From assembly GCA_003612525.1 (NCBI GenBank), contig RAZD01000018.1, positions 1 to 64,000 of the forward strand: a stretch of DNA of 64,000 nt, written 5' to 3'. The notes beneath the pieces were generated by a model. It was not told where the DNA came from and did not search any database. It saw only the letters and a list, made by a program, of their open reading frames with translations. A program made the position numbers and the translations under genes. The stretch comes from a bacterium C-53. Lineage in GTDB: Bacteria; Bacillota; Clostridia; Lachnospirales; Lachnospiraceae. This document shows positions 1 through 9,345 of this stretch, one piece after another. Positions within the stretch are counted from its first letter, which is position 1. Each line of letters opens with the position of its first letter.

Positions 1-164
1 GCATTGCGTCCATTATCAAGACAATATTTATCAATAAGCTCTTCATAAATAAACCCAAAATCTACCAGTTCTTTTATCTGTCGCAGCAGGTTGTCTTTTG
101 GAACGACTAATTCATATATTTCCATGTAGGGACTTAATACCAACTTCTGTTGTTGCTCAACCAT
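1..164 (-). CDS. IS1182-type transposase, N-terminal part (cut by window edge)
   Basis: Reading the minus strand from the ATG at 164 gives 54 complete codons that run off the window. The peptide contains the stretch VVPKDNLLRQIKELVDF followed by FIYEEL and DKYCLDNGR, which is the usual N-terminus of IS1182-family transposases (DDE enzymes that move the IS by cut and paste). Only about a tenth of a normal-length protein is visible, so catalytic residues cannot be checked. The upstream hairpin at 263-300 may belong to the same element. Family assignment is by recognition of this N-terminal pattern; whether the copy is intact is unknown. Confidence 0.8.
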   Translation of the reverse strand, partial: MVEQQQKLVLSPYMEIYELVVPKDNLLRQIKELVDFGFIYEELIDKYCLDNGRN

Positions 165-262
165 AATACCACCGCCTGTATTGAATAATTACATTATACC
201 AAATATAGGCGGTGATATCTACTTTTTCAGCGACCTCTCTTCCCGGTAGGGGTCTATTACAA

Positions 263-300
263 CAAACGCCCATGCAGGCATAAAACCGCATAGGCGTTTG
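263..300. repeat. Inverted repeat upstream of the IS1182-type transposase
   Basis: The arms CAAACGCCCATGCAGG (263-278) and CCGCATAGGCGTTTG (286-300) are nearly perfect inverted complements around a short A-rich loop. The repeat lies about 100 bp upstream of the transposase start, so it could be an IS-end structure or a hairpin protecting the element from outside transcription. No T-run follows on either strand. Confidence 0.5.
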
Positions 301-468
301 GTAATATGAGTTATTTAAGTAATTACGATGATTTGTGTGTTCATCTCTATGACCGGAATATGCCGTTGCAGAAAACAGGATTTTTTTGACAATCTGCTAT
401 TCGTGATAACTGTAATCAACATGACGGCTACCTCCCGAAGCCGCCGCATTAAGAGCATAGAAGTACGT

Positions 469-510
469 CTGCTGTACGACGGCTTTTTTTCTTTTGCCGT
501 CGTACGGCAG
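469..510. repeat. 15-bp inverted repeat with a T-rich loop
   Basis: CTGCTGTACGACGGC (469-483) pairs with GCCGTCGTACGGCAG (496-510), with one G-U type mismatch, around a 12-base T-rich loop. It sits downstream of the ABC exporter genes, which are read from the minus strand. It lacks the U-tract after the stem that an intrinsic terminator would have, so its role is unclear. Confidence 0.5.
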
Positions 511-575
511 ATTTAAGCAGATGTTAAATTGTTTATACATAAGAGTATTTCTTCAAATCGTTGCAAATTCGACAA

Positions 576-1334
576 TTAAAGCTGTTTTTTATTGAAAAGG
601 CGAATGGCAATCAACACCCCCAAAATGGATAAGGCAATGGAAATAACAGCAGGTATCATAAATTCTGCCGGAACAGCTTCGCCGGAAATCAAATCTATAT
701 TTTTTGAAGTTAAAATGAGCGGATTGAATTTCGCAATCGGTTCTATCATTCCGAGCAAGGATATTATGGCGACAATGCCGCCTGTAAAGAGTATGCTTGT
801 GAAAGTCTGTCTGAATATCACGCACCCAATCATTAAAATACTCAAGTATAGAAAGCCGATTATCCAAAGTGAAGTTGCCGCAAAAGCAACATTTGAAAGG
901 TGGTTATCATTCCATAAAAGGGCTGTATAACCGTATGCCGCAGCATATCCAATCCAATAACTGATTGTCATAAGCGCGGCGGCTACCGTATATTTTGCAA
1001 GAATAACAGCTTTACGGGATAATCCCTTCGTAACCATTAAAACTAAGGTTCCTTTGGAATATTCATTTGACAGACAACTCCCAAACAAAATGATAAATGC
1101 ACTGAAACCAACGCCGGAAATGTTCTTGTAAAATTGTTTCCATGCGTCCAAAGCGACTGGTTCAGAGGTCATTTCCATATCTGCGGCTAAAGCCGATAAT
1201 ATTTCCGGCGTAAACTTTGCGAGAAACGCACTCATAATACCAAAAATCAGAAAAACTGCGAACAGAATAAGGAAACGATAGTTCTTCATATTTTCCGTAA
1301 ACTCTTTTTTTATAAAAGCAATGTATCCACTCAT
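576..1334 (-). CDS. ABC-2 type exporter permease
   Basis: This 252-residue membrane protein is the transmembrane partner of the ATPase encoded just upstream. A short cytoplasmic start containing KKEF leads into a first membrane segment around residues 20-41, and about five more hydrophobic segments follow, the usual ABC-2 layout. Its ATG overlaps the ATPase stop codon (ATGA), so the two are probably translationally coupled. The substrate is unknown; small two-gene exporters of this kind often handle antimicrobial peptides, lipids or bacteriocins. Expression should follow the operator-bearing promoter at 2480-2508. Certain as an ABC-2 permease, uncertain as to cargo. Confidence 0.85.
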   Translation of the reverse strand: MSGYIAFIKKEFTENMKNYRFLILFAVFLIFGIMSAFLAKFTPEILSALAADMEMTSEPVALDAWKQFYKNISGVGFSAFIILFGSCLSNEYSKGTLVLMVTKGLSRKAVILAKYTVAAALMTISYWIGYAAAYGYTALLWNDNHLSNVAFAATSLWIIGFLYLSILMIGCVIFRQTFTSILFTGGIVAIISLLGMIEPIAKFNPLILTSKNIDLISGEAVPAEFMIPAVISIALSILGVLIAIRLFNKKQL

Positions 1335-2248
1335 TTCACTACCTCCAAAAACAGACTTTCAAGGGACGGCTCCATAAGTTCTATTTTTACGGGACAAATC
1401 CCTGTTTCCGCAAGTACGCGAAACAATAATTTTTGCACACTTACCATATCTCGGCTATGTAAAATAAGTTCCCTGTTATTTTCTTCGGAATGAAGCAGCA
1501 ATGGCTCTATGGATTTTTGTTTTTTGAAAAGCCGTAAATCTTGATCCGCCGAAAATTCTAAAAGCAAGCTGTCATGTCCATGTAAAGCCTTAATTTCTGC
1601 AAGTGTTCCAGTAACAGCGATTTTTCCCTCATTCAAAAAGGCTGCATGGTCGCAAACGCGCTCCACATCAGAAAGAATATGCGTGGAAAATAACACCGTT
1701 GTCGTTCCGCTGATTTTATAAAGAATATCCAAAATCTCTTTTCTTCCTACGGGGTCAAGCGCGCTTGTCGGTTCATCACAAATCAGTAATTTGGGCTGTG
1801 TGAGCAATGCCTGTGCAATTCCTAATCGTTGTTTCATACCGCGAGAAAATCCGCCGATTTGCTTTGTTGCACTGTTTAGACCGACAAGGGAAAGGAGTTC
1901 ATCACTTCTTTTTGAAATTTCGGTTTTTGATAGCCCAATGACTTCTCCGCATAGCTTTAGATACTGTATCGGCGTCATATAGTTATAAAATTCTGGAACG
2001 TCCGGCAAATATCCAATATATTGATTTGTCCTTGTCTGTCCAAAACAAACAGGCTCATTGCAGACATGGATTTCTCCCTTGTCGGGTTGTAACAGTCCCA
2101 ATACCATTTTCATAGTCGTTGTTTTGCCAGCGCCATTTTTCCCTATGAAGCCAAAGATACTTCTCTCTGGAACAGACAGATTAAGATTGTCAATGATTTT
2201 CTGCTTTCCAAAACTTTTTGATAAATTTTGTATTGTGAGGACGTTCAT
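1331..2248 (-). CDS. ABC exporter ATP-binding protein
   Basis: A 305-residue ATPase that powers the neighbouring ABC-2 permease. Walker A is GKNGAGKTTT at about residues 36-45, followed by a signature region with FSRGMKQRLG and a Walker B region with LLICDEPTSALDP, then an H-loop in FSTHILSD. The C-terminal third is the variable accessory region of the CcmA/bacitracin-exporter type. The ATG at 2248 is preferred to an upstream in-frame start because it follows a purine-rich GGGGGAGAAC ribosome site and overlaps the stop of the upstream small membrane gene as ATGA. Function as an exporter ATPase is secure; substrate is not known. Confidence 0.9.
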   Translation of the reverse strand: MNVLTIQNLSKSFGKQKIIDNLNLSVPERSIFGFIGKNGAGKTTTMKMVLGLLQPDKGEIHVCNEPVCFGQTRTNQYIGYLPDVPEFYNYMTPIQYLKLCGEVIGLSKTEISKRSDELLSLVGLNSATKQIGGFSRGMKQRLGIAQALLTQPKLLICDEPTSALDPVGRKEILDILYKISGTTTVLFSTHILSDVERVCDHAAFLNEGKIAVTGTLAEIKALHGHDSLLLEFSADQDLRLFKKQKSIEPLLLHSEENNRELILHSRDMVSVQKLLFRVLAETGICPVKIELMEPSLESLFLEVVK

Positions 2249-2448
2249 TCGTTCTCCCCCTTTCCAAAGACAAAATAAATAATCGGTCCAAAGAGCAAAA
2301 GGACTACAACAATTACAAGCCACATGGTTTTGTTTCCAAAGCGATAGCGTGGGTGTCGTAGAATGTGTCTTACTGCTGCTACTGCAAGAGCAATGTCTAT
2401 CAGCAGAACGGGAACAAGTAATGGCAGAATTTCAAATAGCGTGTTCAA
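2245..2448 (-). CDS. Small membrane protein with PLDc_N-like domain
   Basis: A 67-residue protein with two membrane segments (about 5-27 and 42-61). Between them lies a short basic loop with RHPRYRFGNK and then a tryptophan, the pattern of PLDc_N (phospholipase D nuclease N-terminal) modules that often stand alone beside ABC exporters. The start is taken as TTG at 2448 because a strong TTGGAGGT ribosome site lies just upstream; a longer reading would run across the operator. It is the first gene of the operon and overlaps the ATPase start by ATGA. Its role is unknown; it may help assemble or regulate the exporter. Confidence 0.75.
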   Translation of the reverse strand: MNTLFEILPLLVPVLLIDIALAVAAVRHILRHPRYRFGNKTMWLVIVVVLLLFGPIIYFVFGKGENE

Positions 2449-2479
2449 TATTTTTACCTCCAATTTTATCGTTTCAATA

Positions 2480-2508
2480 ATATTATCATAGTGATAATAT
2501 AAAGTCAA
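2480..2508 (-). promoter_or_regulatory. Exporter-operon promoter with palindromic operator
   Basis: On the minus strand TTGACT (2508-2503), a 17-bp spacer and TAATAT (2485-2480) form a good sigma-A promoter 31 bases upstream of the first gene. The palindrome ATATTATCA-N3-TGATAATAT (2480-2500) covers the spacer and the -10. The same arrangement precedes the regulator gene (3114-3142), so the neighbouring HTH protein is the likely repressor of both. Confidence 0.8.
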
Positions 2509-2513
2509 TAGAA

Positions 2514-2537
2514 ACCGTCCCGCTGATTTGGGACGGT
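2514..2537 (-). terminator. Terminator-like hairpin after the HTH regulator gene
   Basis: ACCGTCCC (2514-2521) pairs perfectly with GGGACGGT (2530-2537) around an 8-base loop. Read on the minus strand it follows the regulator stop codon within 5 bases and is followed by a weak TTTCTATT tract, just before the exporter promoter. Confidence 0.65.
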
Positions 2538-2541
2538 CATT

Positions 2542-3084
2542 TTATTTATCTGTATTTTCTGCCGGAGATACGATTACGCCTATCGTCCGCAGTTTGCGCT
2601 CCGAGTTGGGTTCATTTCTTTTTACTGCGCTGATTATTTGAGAAATACTTGTTATAAGAGAAGTCAATTCATCATCAGAAAGATATAGTGGGGAAAGAGA
2701 AAATCCCGTCATATCTTTTTTGATATTAATATTCGGAGAGTGGCAATATTCCTGAAACTGTTTTGCAAACCCAATGAAATATTGAATGAAATACTGCATA
2801 TAAAGTTCGCCGGAATTTTTCTCGACGATTGTTTCTATATCGCTGCTGAGGTTGTGTGCCAACGAATAAGTTTTTTCTACCGTACCGCGTACCTGTGTTT
2901 CTTCCACCACCTGTAAAATACCGTCGCTTAACATTTTTTTAAGATGGCGGTATAAAGTAGCTTGGGGAATGTCGGTATAAATATCGGCTAACTGTTTCGC
3001 AGTTGCTTTTCCCTGTGAATGTATTTCAAGCAGTAATTTACATTTCACCGGATTTGTAATGCACTCCATAAGCCTATCTGTCAT
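2542..3084 (-). CDS. ArsR-like winged-helix transcriptional regulator
   Basis: This 180-residue DNA-binding protein has an N-terminal winged helix (about residues 5-75) with the recognition region QATLYRHLKKMLSDGIL and a wing containing GTVEKTYSL. The C-terminal half is alpha-helical and probably used for dimerisation or ligand sensing. It belongs to the HTH_20/ArsR-like regulators often found beside ABC exporters. The gene stands alone upstream of the exporter operon and carries a near-copy of that operon's promoter and operator, so it is likely an autoregulated repressor. The ligand is not visible from the sequence. The start has a GGAGGGTG ribosome site. Confidence 0.8.
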   Translation of the reverse strand: MTDRLMECITNPVKCKLLLEIHSQGKATAKQLADIYTDIPQATLYRHLKKMLSDGILQVVEETQVRGTVEKTYSLAHNLSSDIETIVEKNSGELYMQYFIQYFIGFAKQFQEYCHSPNINIKKDMTGFSLSPLYLSDDELTSLITSISQIISAVKRNEPNSERKLRTIGVIVSPAENTDK

Positions 3085-3113
3085 CTTTCACCCTCCTGCG
3101 TTGATATATGAAA

Positions 3114-3142
3114 ATATTATCATTTTGATACTAAAAAGTCAA
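3114..3142 (-). promoter_or_regulatory. Regulator-gene promoter with matching operator
   Basis: On the minus strand TTGACT (3142-3137), 17 bp and TAATAT (3119-3114) repeat the layout of the exporter promoter exactly. The spacer and -10 carry ATATTATCA-N3-TGATACTAA, one clean half-site and one degenerate half-site compared with the exporter palindrome. This implies autoregulation, probably with weaker binding. Confidence 0.75.
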
Positions 3143-3269
3143 TCGACACTTTGATATAGCGCAATTAAAAATATGGAACATTTTTTCAGTGTAGGTTTGG
3201 CATTTTCCAAAATCCTCCGTAGTAGGAAGTAGGAAAAAATATTTCTTAAACTTTTCTAAAATCTTCGGC

Positions 3270-3368
3270 AAAATCGCCTTGTCTGGTGTAGTAGGTAGTG
3301 AAAGAAAAAAACGTAAAGCGGGTAGAAAAACCGCTTGCAAACGTCTTGTTAGCGAAAGGGGGCTACTC
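3270..3368 (+). other. Candidate transfer origin (oriT) upstream of mobC
   Basis: The stretch before mobC contains a perfect 6-bp inverted repeat, AAGCGG (3316-3321) and CCGCTT (3331-3336), around a 9-base A-rich loop, flanked by A-rich runs. MobC proteins act at an adjacent oriT, so this is the most likely location. No nic-site consensus was matched; the call rests on position and the hairpin. Confidence 0.35.
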
Positions 3369-3710
3369 ATGGAAAACAGGAAACGAAACGTACAAATCAT
3401 TATTCGGGTAACAGAGGAAGAGCGGGCGTCGATTGGGGAAAAAATGCAGCAGATACCGACACTCAATCTCTCCGCCTACGCTCGAAAAATGCTCATTGAC
3501 GGGTACATTATCACGCTTGATTTGCAAGAGGTCAAAGAGCATACGGCGCAGCTTCAGAAAATCGGCGTGAACATCAATCAGATTGCAAAGCGTATCAACG
3601 AAACCGGACGAATTTACGCAGACGATATGGATGAGATTAAACGTGTCATGGAAGAAATCTGGCGATTGGAACGGCGGCTGCTTCTGCAATTCAAGGGCTT
3701 AACGAAATGA
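3369..3710 (+). CDS. mobC: MobC-like relaxosome accessory protein
   Basis: A 113-residue protein. The N-terminus resembles a ribbon-helix-helix DNA-binding fold (VQIIIRVTEEERASIGEKM) and the C-terminal half contains NINQIAKRINETG and a helical end, matching the MobC family of mobilisable plasmids and transposons. MobC helps the relaxase open oriT DNA. The start at 3369 follows a GGGGG ribosome site; an upstream in-frame extension is not used. A relaxase should follow but is missing: within 130 bases the sequence jumps to a TnpW-like stub and a decayed recombinase. The gene looks intact but is probably no longer part of a working transfer system. Confidence 0.75.
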   Translation: MENRKRNVQIIIRVTEEERASIGEKMQQIPTLNLSAYARKMLIDGYIITLDLQEVKEHTAQLQKIGVNINQIAKRINETGRIYADDMDEIKRVMEEIWRLERRLLLQFKGLTK

Positions 3711-3832
3711 GGGTTTGGGATACTTCCCAACAAGCAAAATGCTACGGCAACAGACGGGCATTTTTACGAGAACGGCTATCCGTTCTCTATGCTTGCTATT
3801 CAGTTTTATCTTTTAGAAAGGACGGGAAAGGA

Positions 3833-3836
<4 letters not shown>
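3711..3836 (+). pseudogene. C-terminal remnant of an unidentified mobile-element gene
   Basis: Directly after the mobC stop the same frame stays open for about 41 codons and ends at a TGA that overlaps the next ATG. The peptide (including TDGHFYENGYPFSMLAIQF) has normal protein composition but no start codon of its own. It is probably the end of a gene whose front, together with the expected relaxase, was lost in a deletion. Its family is not recognised. Confidence 0.4.
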
Positions 3837-4816
<980 letters not shown>

Positions 4817-4902
4817 CCCGCAAGCTACGCCGTCCCGAAAACATTTCTAATACTGTCTTATGAATGCCGCCCAAAAGCCGGATTCTTTCTTCTTTATTAT
4901 CT

Positions 4903-6933
4903 TTATTGGCAAAGCTCAAATTTCTGTACCATCTTATTCAGCATATCAGCCTGTGATGCCAGTTCCTCCGAAGTTGCGGAAGTCTCCTGGGATGCTGCGG
5001 AATTATCCTGTATTCCCTGTGCGATCTCTTCAATTCCAGCACGGAGCTGCTTCATATTCTCTGCCTGGACAACAGCATTGTCAGCTGTTTCATGAATCAG
5101 TTCATTTACATGATTTACAACACCTACGGATTCCTTCAACGAATCCATAGCGCCAATGGCTATGCTATTGCCTTTATTAATCTCTACCATTGAAATCTCA
5201 ATCAGTTCTTTTGTTGTATTTGCCGCTTTTGAACTCTCAAGCGCCAGTTTTCCAATTTCATCAGCAACAACGGCAAATCCCCTCCCCGCTTCACCTGCGC
5301 GGGCAGCTTCTATAGAAGCGTTTAAGGATAACAGGTTTGTCTGTGCAGCAATCTCTTCAATGGTCTGAATGATTCCGACAACCTGCTGAGACGTCTTATG
5401 GATTTCATCCATGGCATCCATCATCTGCTTCATTTTCTCCTGGTTCTGCTCAATCATTTCGGCTGCCTGTGCTGTTGCCTTAGCAGAAGCTTCAGCCTCT
5501 CTCTGGCTGTTCTCCACCTGCTCCGCAACCGTGCTTGTCGTTGCCGTAAGCTGCTCAATCGCTGCCGCCTGTTCTTCCGCGCCTTCCGCCAGAATTTGCG
5601 ACGCATTGGCAAGTTCGGTCGCTCCGACAGATACATGATCGGCGCTTTCATTGATTCCCACCATTACCTCATTCATAGAATCGGAGATATTCAGCAACGC
5701 TGTTTTTATCTTCTGGAATTCACCGACATATTCATTCTTCAGGTGAATGCTGAGCTTGCCGTCCGCAATCCGGGCCAATACCTCCTCTGTCTCATCTATG
5801 TATGCAATATATTCTTTCAGACGCTCAACCGTCTTCTTGATCGAACTGCCCAGCTCTCCGATCTCATCCTTGCTTGTGACCTGAAGATCTACATCCAGAT
5901 TCCCGTCTGCAAGCTGCTGTGCCGTACGATTCAACTCCAGTATCGGCTTTGTCAGACTCTTCGCACTTTTCTTAATGCTGAATGCAATCAACATAATACC
6001 CGCCGCAAAGAGAATAACAAGCGCAAGCACCATCAAAATAAATACTTCAAAATATTCTGAAAAAGGCAGACTGCTGAGCACAAGATATCCTGTATCCCCG
6101 GCCTGATGCAGAGCTCCGTATTTTGTAACGCCATCGCTTTTATATTTCAAAAACTCATTGCTTTTTGACGCTACCGCATCCAACACATTCTGTGATATAT
6201 CCACATCCTTGATATTTTTTTGCACCATATCATTCTGCGGGTGATACAACAAAGTGCCATTTTCCGATAATAACAGCATATATCCATTCCGGCCGATCTT
6301 ATATTCACTCATTATTTCTGTCATATGATCCAGCGCAATATCCATGCCTACCGCACCGATAACAGCTCCCGCATCATCATACACCGGCGCTGCGGCGCTT
6401 AAGATCATCTTTCCGGTCGATGAATCCACGTATGGCTCCGTCAGCACCGTCTCTTTATTCTCAATGCAGCCATACCATCCGCGTCCTGTAATATCCCAGC
6501 CATCTTTGCCCACAAAACCGTCGGACTGAACCAGTGAACTGGTATCCAGATCAGAGAGCCATACGGCCATAACATTTTCAGAATCTGTATTTGCGATATT
6601 TATAAGATTTTCCCGAGCCGTGTCCATCTTTTCAGCCAGCTCAATATCCCCTCCGGCTCCTATTTCTGTCATAACATGCCTGATCTCAGGATTGACGGAC
6701 AGCTGCTCAACGCCTCTTGTATACTGCTGCAAAAATCCCGTAAGCTGATTCGCAGCCGCATTGGACTCCTGCGTCAGTTCCGTTTCCTTTGATGTAATGA
6801 TCAGCCATCCTACCATCCAGATTGCGGCGACTGCTATAATCAGAAGTACGAGTATAACACTGCCACCAATTTGATGGAGAATTTTATCTGCAATCCTTTC
6901 TTTTGATATGTGTTCTTTTTTCTGCCCTTTCAT
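4903..6933 (-). CDS. Methyl-accepting chemotaxis protein with dCache sensor
   Basis: A 676-residue chemoreceptor. A basic N-terminus leads to a membrane helix (about 24-46), an extracellular dCache domain (about 50-285), a second membrane helix (about 290-313), a HAMP linker, and a cytoplasmic signalling domain with the conserved hairpin tip [19 protein letters not shown] and methylation helices. The sensor contains [14 protein letters not shown] and GAVGMDI, close to the dCache_1AA amino-acid-binding motif with W in place of the first Y. The start at 6933 has an AGGGAGG ribosome site; a longer frame to 6954 is less likely. It probably signals through CheA/CheW encoded elsewhere. Confidence 0.93.
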   Translation of the reverse strand: MKGQKKEHISKERIADKILHQIGGSVILVLLIIAVAAIWMVGWLIITSKETELTQESNAAANQLTGFLQQYTRGVEQLSVNPEIRHVMTEIGAGGDIELAEKMDTARENLINIANTDSENVMAVWLSDLDTSSLVQSDGFVGKDGWDITGRGWYGCIENKETVLTEPYVDSSTGKMILSAAAPVYDDAGAVIGAVGMDIALDHMTEIMSEYKIGRNGYMLLLSENGTLLYHPQNDMVQKNIKDVDISQNVLDAVASKSNEFLKYKSDGVTKYGALHQAGDTGYLVLSSLPFSEYFEVFILMVLALVILFAAGIMLIAFSIKKSAKSLTKPILELNRTAQQLADGNLDVDLQVTSKDEIGELGSSIKKTVERLKEYIAYIDETEEVLARIADGKLSIHLKNEYVGEFQKIKTALLNISDSMNEVMVGINESADHVSVGATELANASQILAEGAEEQAAAIEQLTATTSTVAEQVENSQREAEASAKATAQAAEMIEQNQEKMKQMMDAMDEIHKTSQQVVGIIQTIEEIAAQTNLLSLNASIEAARAGEAGRGFAVVADEIGKLALESSKAANTTKELIEISMVEINKGNSIAIGAMDSLKESVGVVNHVNELIHETADNAVVQAENMKQLRAGIEEIAQGIQDNSAASQETSATSEELASQADMLNKMVQKFELCQ

Positions 6934-6973
6934 AGAAACCTCCCTTAATGCCAATACAACAGTACTCTTTTTT

Positions 6974-7002
6974 ATTGTAACGCCATTTTTTGTTTATTAC
7001 AA
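6974..7002 (-). promoter_or_regulatory. Promoter of the first chemoreceptor gene
   Basis: On the minus strand TTGTAA (7002-6997), a 17-bp spacer and TACAAT (6979-6974) fit a sigma-A promoter about 40 bases upstream of the start. No sigma-28 flagellar-type promoter was recognised. Confidence 0.5.
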
Positions 7003-7076
7003 TAAAAATTTGAGGTTTTATGACTGTTTTTTGTTTATTTTCCACAATCAGCAGAAATTGACAACAAAATAAACTT

Positions 7077-8408
7077 TTATTTATTAATTTTCCAATACCC
7101 TTTTCTGTCAGAGCCAATACGGATAATTTTTTTCGCTTCCCGGAGTTTCCTTATAATACGGCTGACTTTTCTGGCGCTGAATCCCAATTTCTCACTTATC
7201 TTTTTGGCCGTAATTCCAGGCTCCCTTTCAAGTATAAAAAGAACTCTTCTATCATCGCCATTATCATCGCCATTATCATCGCCATTATCATCGCCATTAA
7301 AATCTTTTATGATATCATCCTTCTTTTCTTCCATACATGAAAATGGAAAAACAACTTTTATAAAATGTTCGGATATTTCAAAAATAGTTTTATCATAAGC
7401 ATTTAAAATACGGCTCATCCCTGAACCGAGCTGCTCAACCAGACCAACATCCTTAAACACTCTCATAAGCTCCCTGTTTCTGGGCATGCTGCTGCAACTG
7501 AAAAAATCTTCTATACTCTGCCCCTGAATTAATCCGCCATACGATGTGAACTCCATCCTGTCGCTGAAAATTTCAAATACCGGCGGAATTTCCCGTGAAA
7601 AATCATTATGAACAATCGCATTGATCAACGCTTCCCTCATCGGAACCGGTTCCACCAAATTCTTTTCCACCCGTTTCGTACTGGTTACTTTTGCTTTCGT
7701 AACATTTTCAATTTTCATTTTTTCCAAAACAGAATTCGTCGCCTTAATTAACGAACAATATCCATACTCTTCATTTTCTTTCAAATCTACCTTATCCGTC
7801 CCGGCATATTTCGCTACCTTAACAGACACGCCGTTTTCATCAGCTAAAAGATAGGCAATATAATTATACTTTCCATCGGGTGTATACAATTCAAGACTAT
7901 TTGCGAACTGATTATTCAATTCCAAACCACGTTCCTGATAGTATATTTTAAGCTGTGCAAATGTGAGATCTTGTCTGGGTGAAGATATATTACGAAGTGT
8001 CGTATGAATTCTCTTCGCATATAATTCATCAATAAAAGCAGTAGGCATCGGCTGTGTTGATGTTCCAACCCTCATATAACACCCGCCAGGCGACATTCCT
8101 TTTCCCTTGATGTAATAAGGCTTCTCAAGTCCGCTTGATATGATAATCTTAATCACCAATATGCCTTCTATACTTTCTGTAACAATATCAAATAATCCAA
8201 GTGTTGATGGCAAAATATTATTTTTAATCCTGTCTGCTATTTTTAACTGCATGGAATCTATATCCGGGTTTTTAATGGGATGTCCATCATCATCAACGCC
8301 TATATAAAGAATTCCACCTTCACGGTTATTCAAAAAAGCGACTACTTCTTTTTCTAATTTATCATTCAGTGTGGCCTTCAATTCTACGCGATTGCTCTCT
8401 TGCAGCAC
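7077..8408 (-). CDS. AlbA_2 / HATPase_c_4 Schlafen-like putative regulator
   Basis: A 443-residue protein with an N-terminal AlbA_2 domain (ESNRVELKATLNDKLE, then FLNNREGGILYIGVDDDG), a central region with MREALINAIVHNDFS and FTSYGGL typical of HATPase_c_4 modules, and a C-terminal winged helix (ITAKKISEKLGFSARKVSRI). Such proteins are usually annotated as putative ATP-dependent transcriptional regulators; their targets are rarely known. Translation starts at GTG 8408 after GAGGTGAGGAA. Between the ATPase-like and winged-helix parts lies a perfect four-copy NGDD repeat. It lies downstream of the thiN cluster but 77 bases away, so membership in that operon is uncertain. Confidence 0.85.
   Translation of the reverse strand: MLQESNRVELKATLNDKLEKEVVAFLNNREGGILYIGVDDDGHPIKNPDIDSMQLKIADRIKNNILPSTLGLFDIVTESIEGILVIKIIISSGLEKPYYIKGKGMSPGGCYMRVGTSTQPMPTAFIDELYAKRIHTTLRNISSPRQDLTFAQLKIYYQERGLELNNQFANSLELYTPDGKYNYIAYLLADENGVSVKVAKYAGTDKVDLKENEEYGYCSLIKATNSVLEKMKIENVTKAKVTSTKRVEKNLVEPVPMREALINAIVHNDFSREIPPVFEIFSDRMEFTSYGGLIQGQSIEDFFSCSSMPRNRELMRVFKDVGLVEQLGSGMSRILNAYDKTIFEISEHFIKVVFPFSCMEEKKDDIIKDFNGDDNGDDNGDDNGDDRRVLFILEREPGITAKKISEKLGFSARKVSRIIRKLREAKKIIRIGSDRKGYWKINK
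7251..7298. repeat. Four perfect 12-bp tandem repeats inside the AlbA_2 gene
   Basis: ATCATCGCCATT is repeated four times without a mismatch. On the coding strand each unit encodes Asn-Gly-Asp-Asp. The unit length is a multiple of three, so slippage would lengthen or shorten an acidic linker without breaking the frame. Confidence 0.95.
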
Positions 8409-8485
8409 TTTTCCTCACCTCTGCTTTCCTTTGACATTTCTGCCTCAATACAATTACATTATTCATAATTATTCCCACAAAAAAT

Positions 8486-8665
8486 TCACATCTGCCTGCG
8501 AACCACCTTATACTCATCATAAAGCCGGTAATATGGACAATCACTGAAGGAAGAGGTCAGAAATTTATACATCTCATCTTCATCAAGGTCCATGTCGCAG
8601 ACGTAATAATCATAGTCCTCATCATACACATAGTTTACGCAGGTCTCACAGTTGCTTCCTGTCAT
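8486..8665 (-). CDS. Small Cys-containing acidic protein (DUF6472-like)
   Basis: A 59-residue protein with a GGAGGAG ribosome site. It begins MTGSNCETCVNYVYDEDYD and later has YYVCDMDLDEDEM and SDCPYYRLYDEY. Four cysteines arranged as CxxC...C...C suggest a small metal site, within a very acidic, tyrosine-rich chain. It resembles the DUF6472 family of Clostridia small proteins, named here from memory. It starts 9 bases after the thiN stop codon and is therefore probably cotranscribed with it. Function unknown; the gene is too short for ordinary ORF thresholds but is well supported by its ribosome site, composition and position. Confidence 0.8.
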   Translation of the reverse strand: MTGSNCETCVNYVYDEDYDYYVCDMDLDEDEMYKFLTSSFSDCPYYRLYDEYKVVRRQM

Positions 8666-8674
8666 GGCTCCTCC

Positions 8675-9307
8675 TTAATCTTCCAAAATAATAATAAGCG
8701 TTCCCTTCCTCACCGAAATTTCCCCTTCTTTTCCGGTGCATTCGTTGCTGATTCCAAGCGGAACACAATTCGTAAGCGTTGCATCCGTAAGAGGGTATTT
8801 TAAATTCCGAAGGTAAACGCCCTTTGCCACGTCTGTATGGCTTAGAACGGACACATACCCCTTAAAGTCTCCTGGCACTTTCATGGAACCGTCCGTCAGC
8901 GCTGTTATGACACACCCAGCGCCGTATAGATACGCCTCAACTCCCCTTTGTGATAAACCCGCCAGCAATTCAATATTGGCAATCGTATGTGAAATCCTGC
9001 CGCCCATGCCACCGTAAATATGAAAGGCCCGGTATCCTCTTTTAAGCCCCTCCGAAACAGCCGCAAACATATCCGTATCGTCCTTTTCACAGGGCAGAGT
9101 AATGCATTCCTGCTGAAAATCCTCCCTGCAAAATCCTCTCAAAGAATCAAAATCACCGATGACAACGTCAGGGGTGATTTTTTCTTTTTGCAGCCATTCA
9201 TAACCGCCATCCGCCGCGATCACCAGATCGCCTTCGGATGGCCGGGACCTGAAACCATAAAATTCTCCCGCACCTGCAATGTAGCATGCGTTCTTCCGAT
9301 TATCCAT
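8675..9307 (-). CDS. thiN: Thiamine pyrophosphokinase
   Basis: A 210-residue enzyme that transfers pyrophosphate from ATP to thiamine to give thiamine diphosphate. The N-terminal catalytic part has DLVIAADGGYEWL, PDVVIGDFDSLRG and CEKDDTDMFAA, the acidic motifs of this fold that bind metal and ATP, followed by GGMGGRISHTIANIELL. The C-terminal beta domain binds thiamine. Length is normal. It follows the GntR gene by 38 bases in the same direction and precedes the small Cys-rich gene by 9 bases. Its place beside a PnuC-family transporter raises the possibility that this transporter imports thiamine. Confidence 0.93.
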   Translation of the reverse strand: MDNRKNACYIAGAGEFYGFRSRPSEGDLVIAADGGYEWLQKEKITPDVVIGDFDSLRGFCREDFQQECITLPCEKDDTDMFAAVSEGLKRGYRAFHIYGGMGGRISHTIANIELLAGLSQRGVEAYLYGAGCVITALTDGSMKVPGDFKGYVSVLSHTDVAKGVYLRNLKYPLTDATLTNCVPLGISNECTGKEGEISVRKGTLIIILED

Positions 9308-9345
9308 ACTCCGCCTCCATACAGACCTGTCATATCATTCTGATT

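Larger units (their letters stand above)
165..575. other. Intergenic stretch between the IS end and the ABC exporter genes
   Basis: No convincing gene is seen here. It holds two inverted repeats (263-300 and 469-510). A 62-codon open frame at 328-516 has no clear ribosome binding site, runs through the second inverted repeat and resembles nothing known, so it is not called. Confidence 0.5.

Noticed and set aside
328-516. A 62-residue ORF in the gap upstream of the exporter
   Set aside because: No ribosome site, unusual composition, and it crosses an inverted repeat.
7251-7298. The 12-bp repeats as a CRISPR array
   Set aside because: The units are contiguous, have no spacers and lie inside a coding frame.
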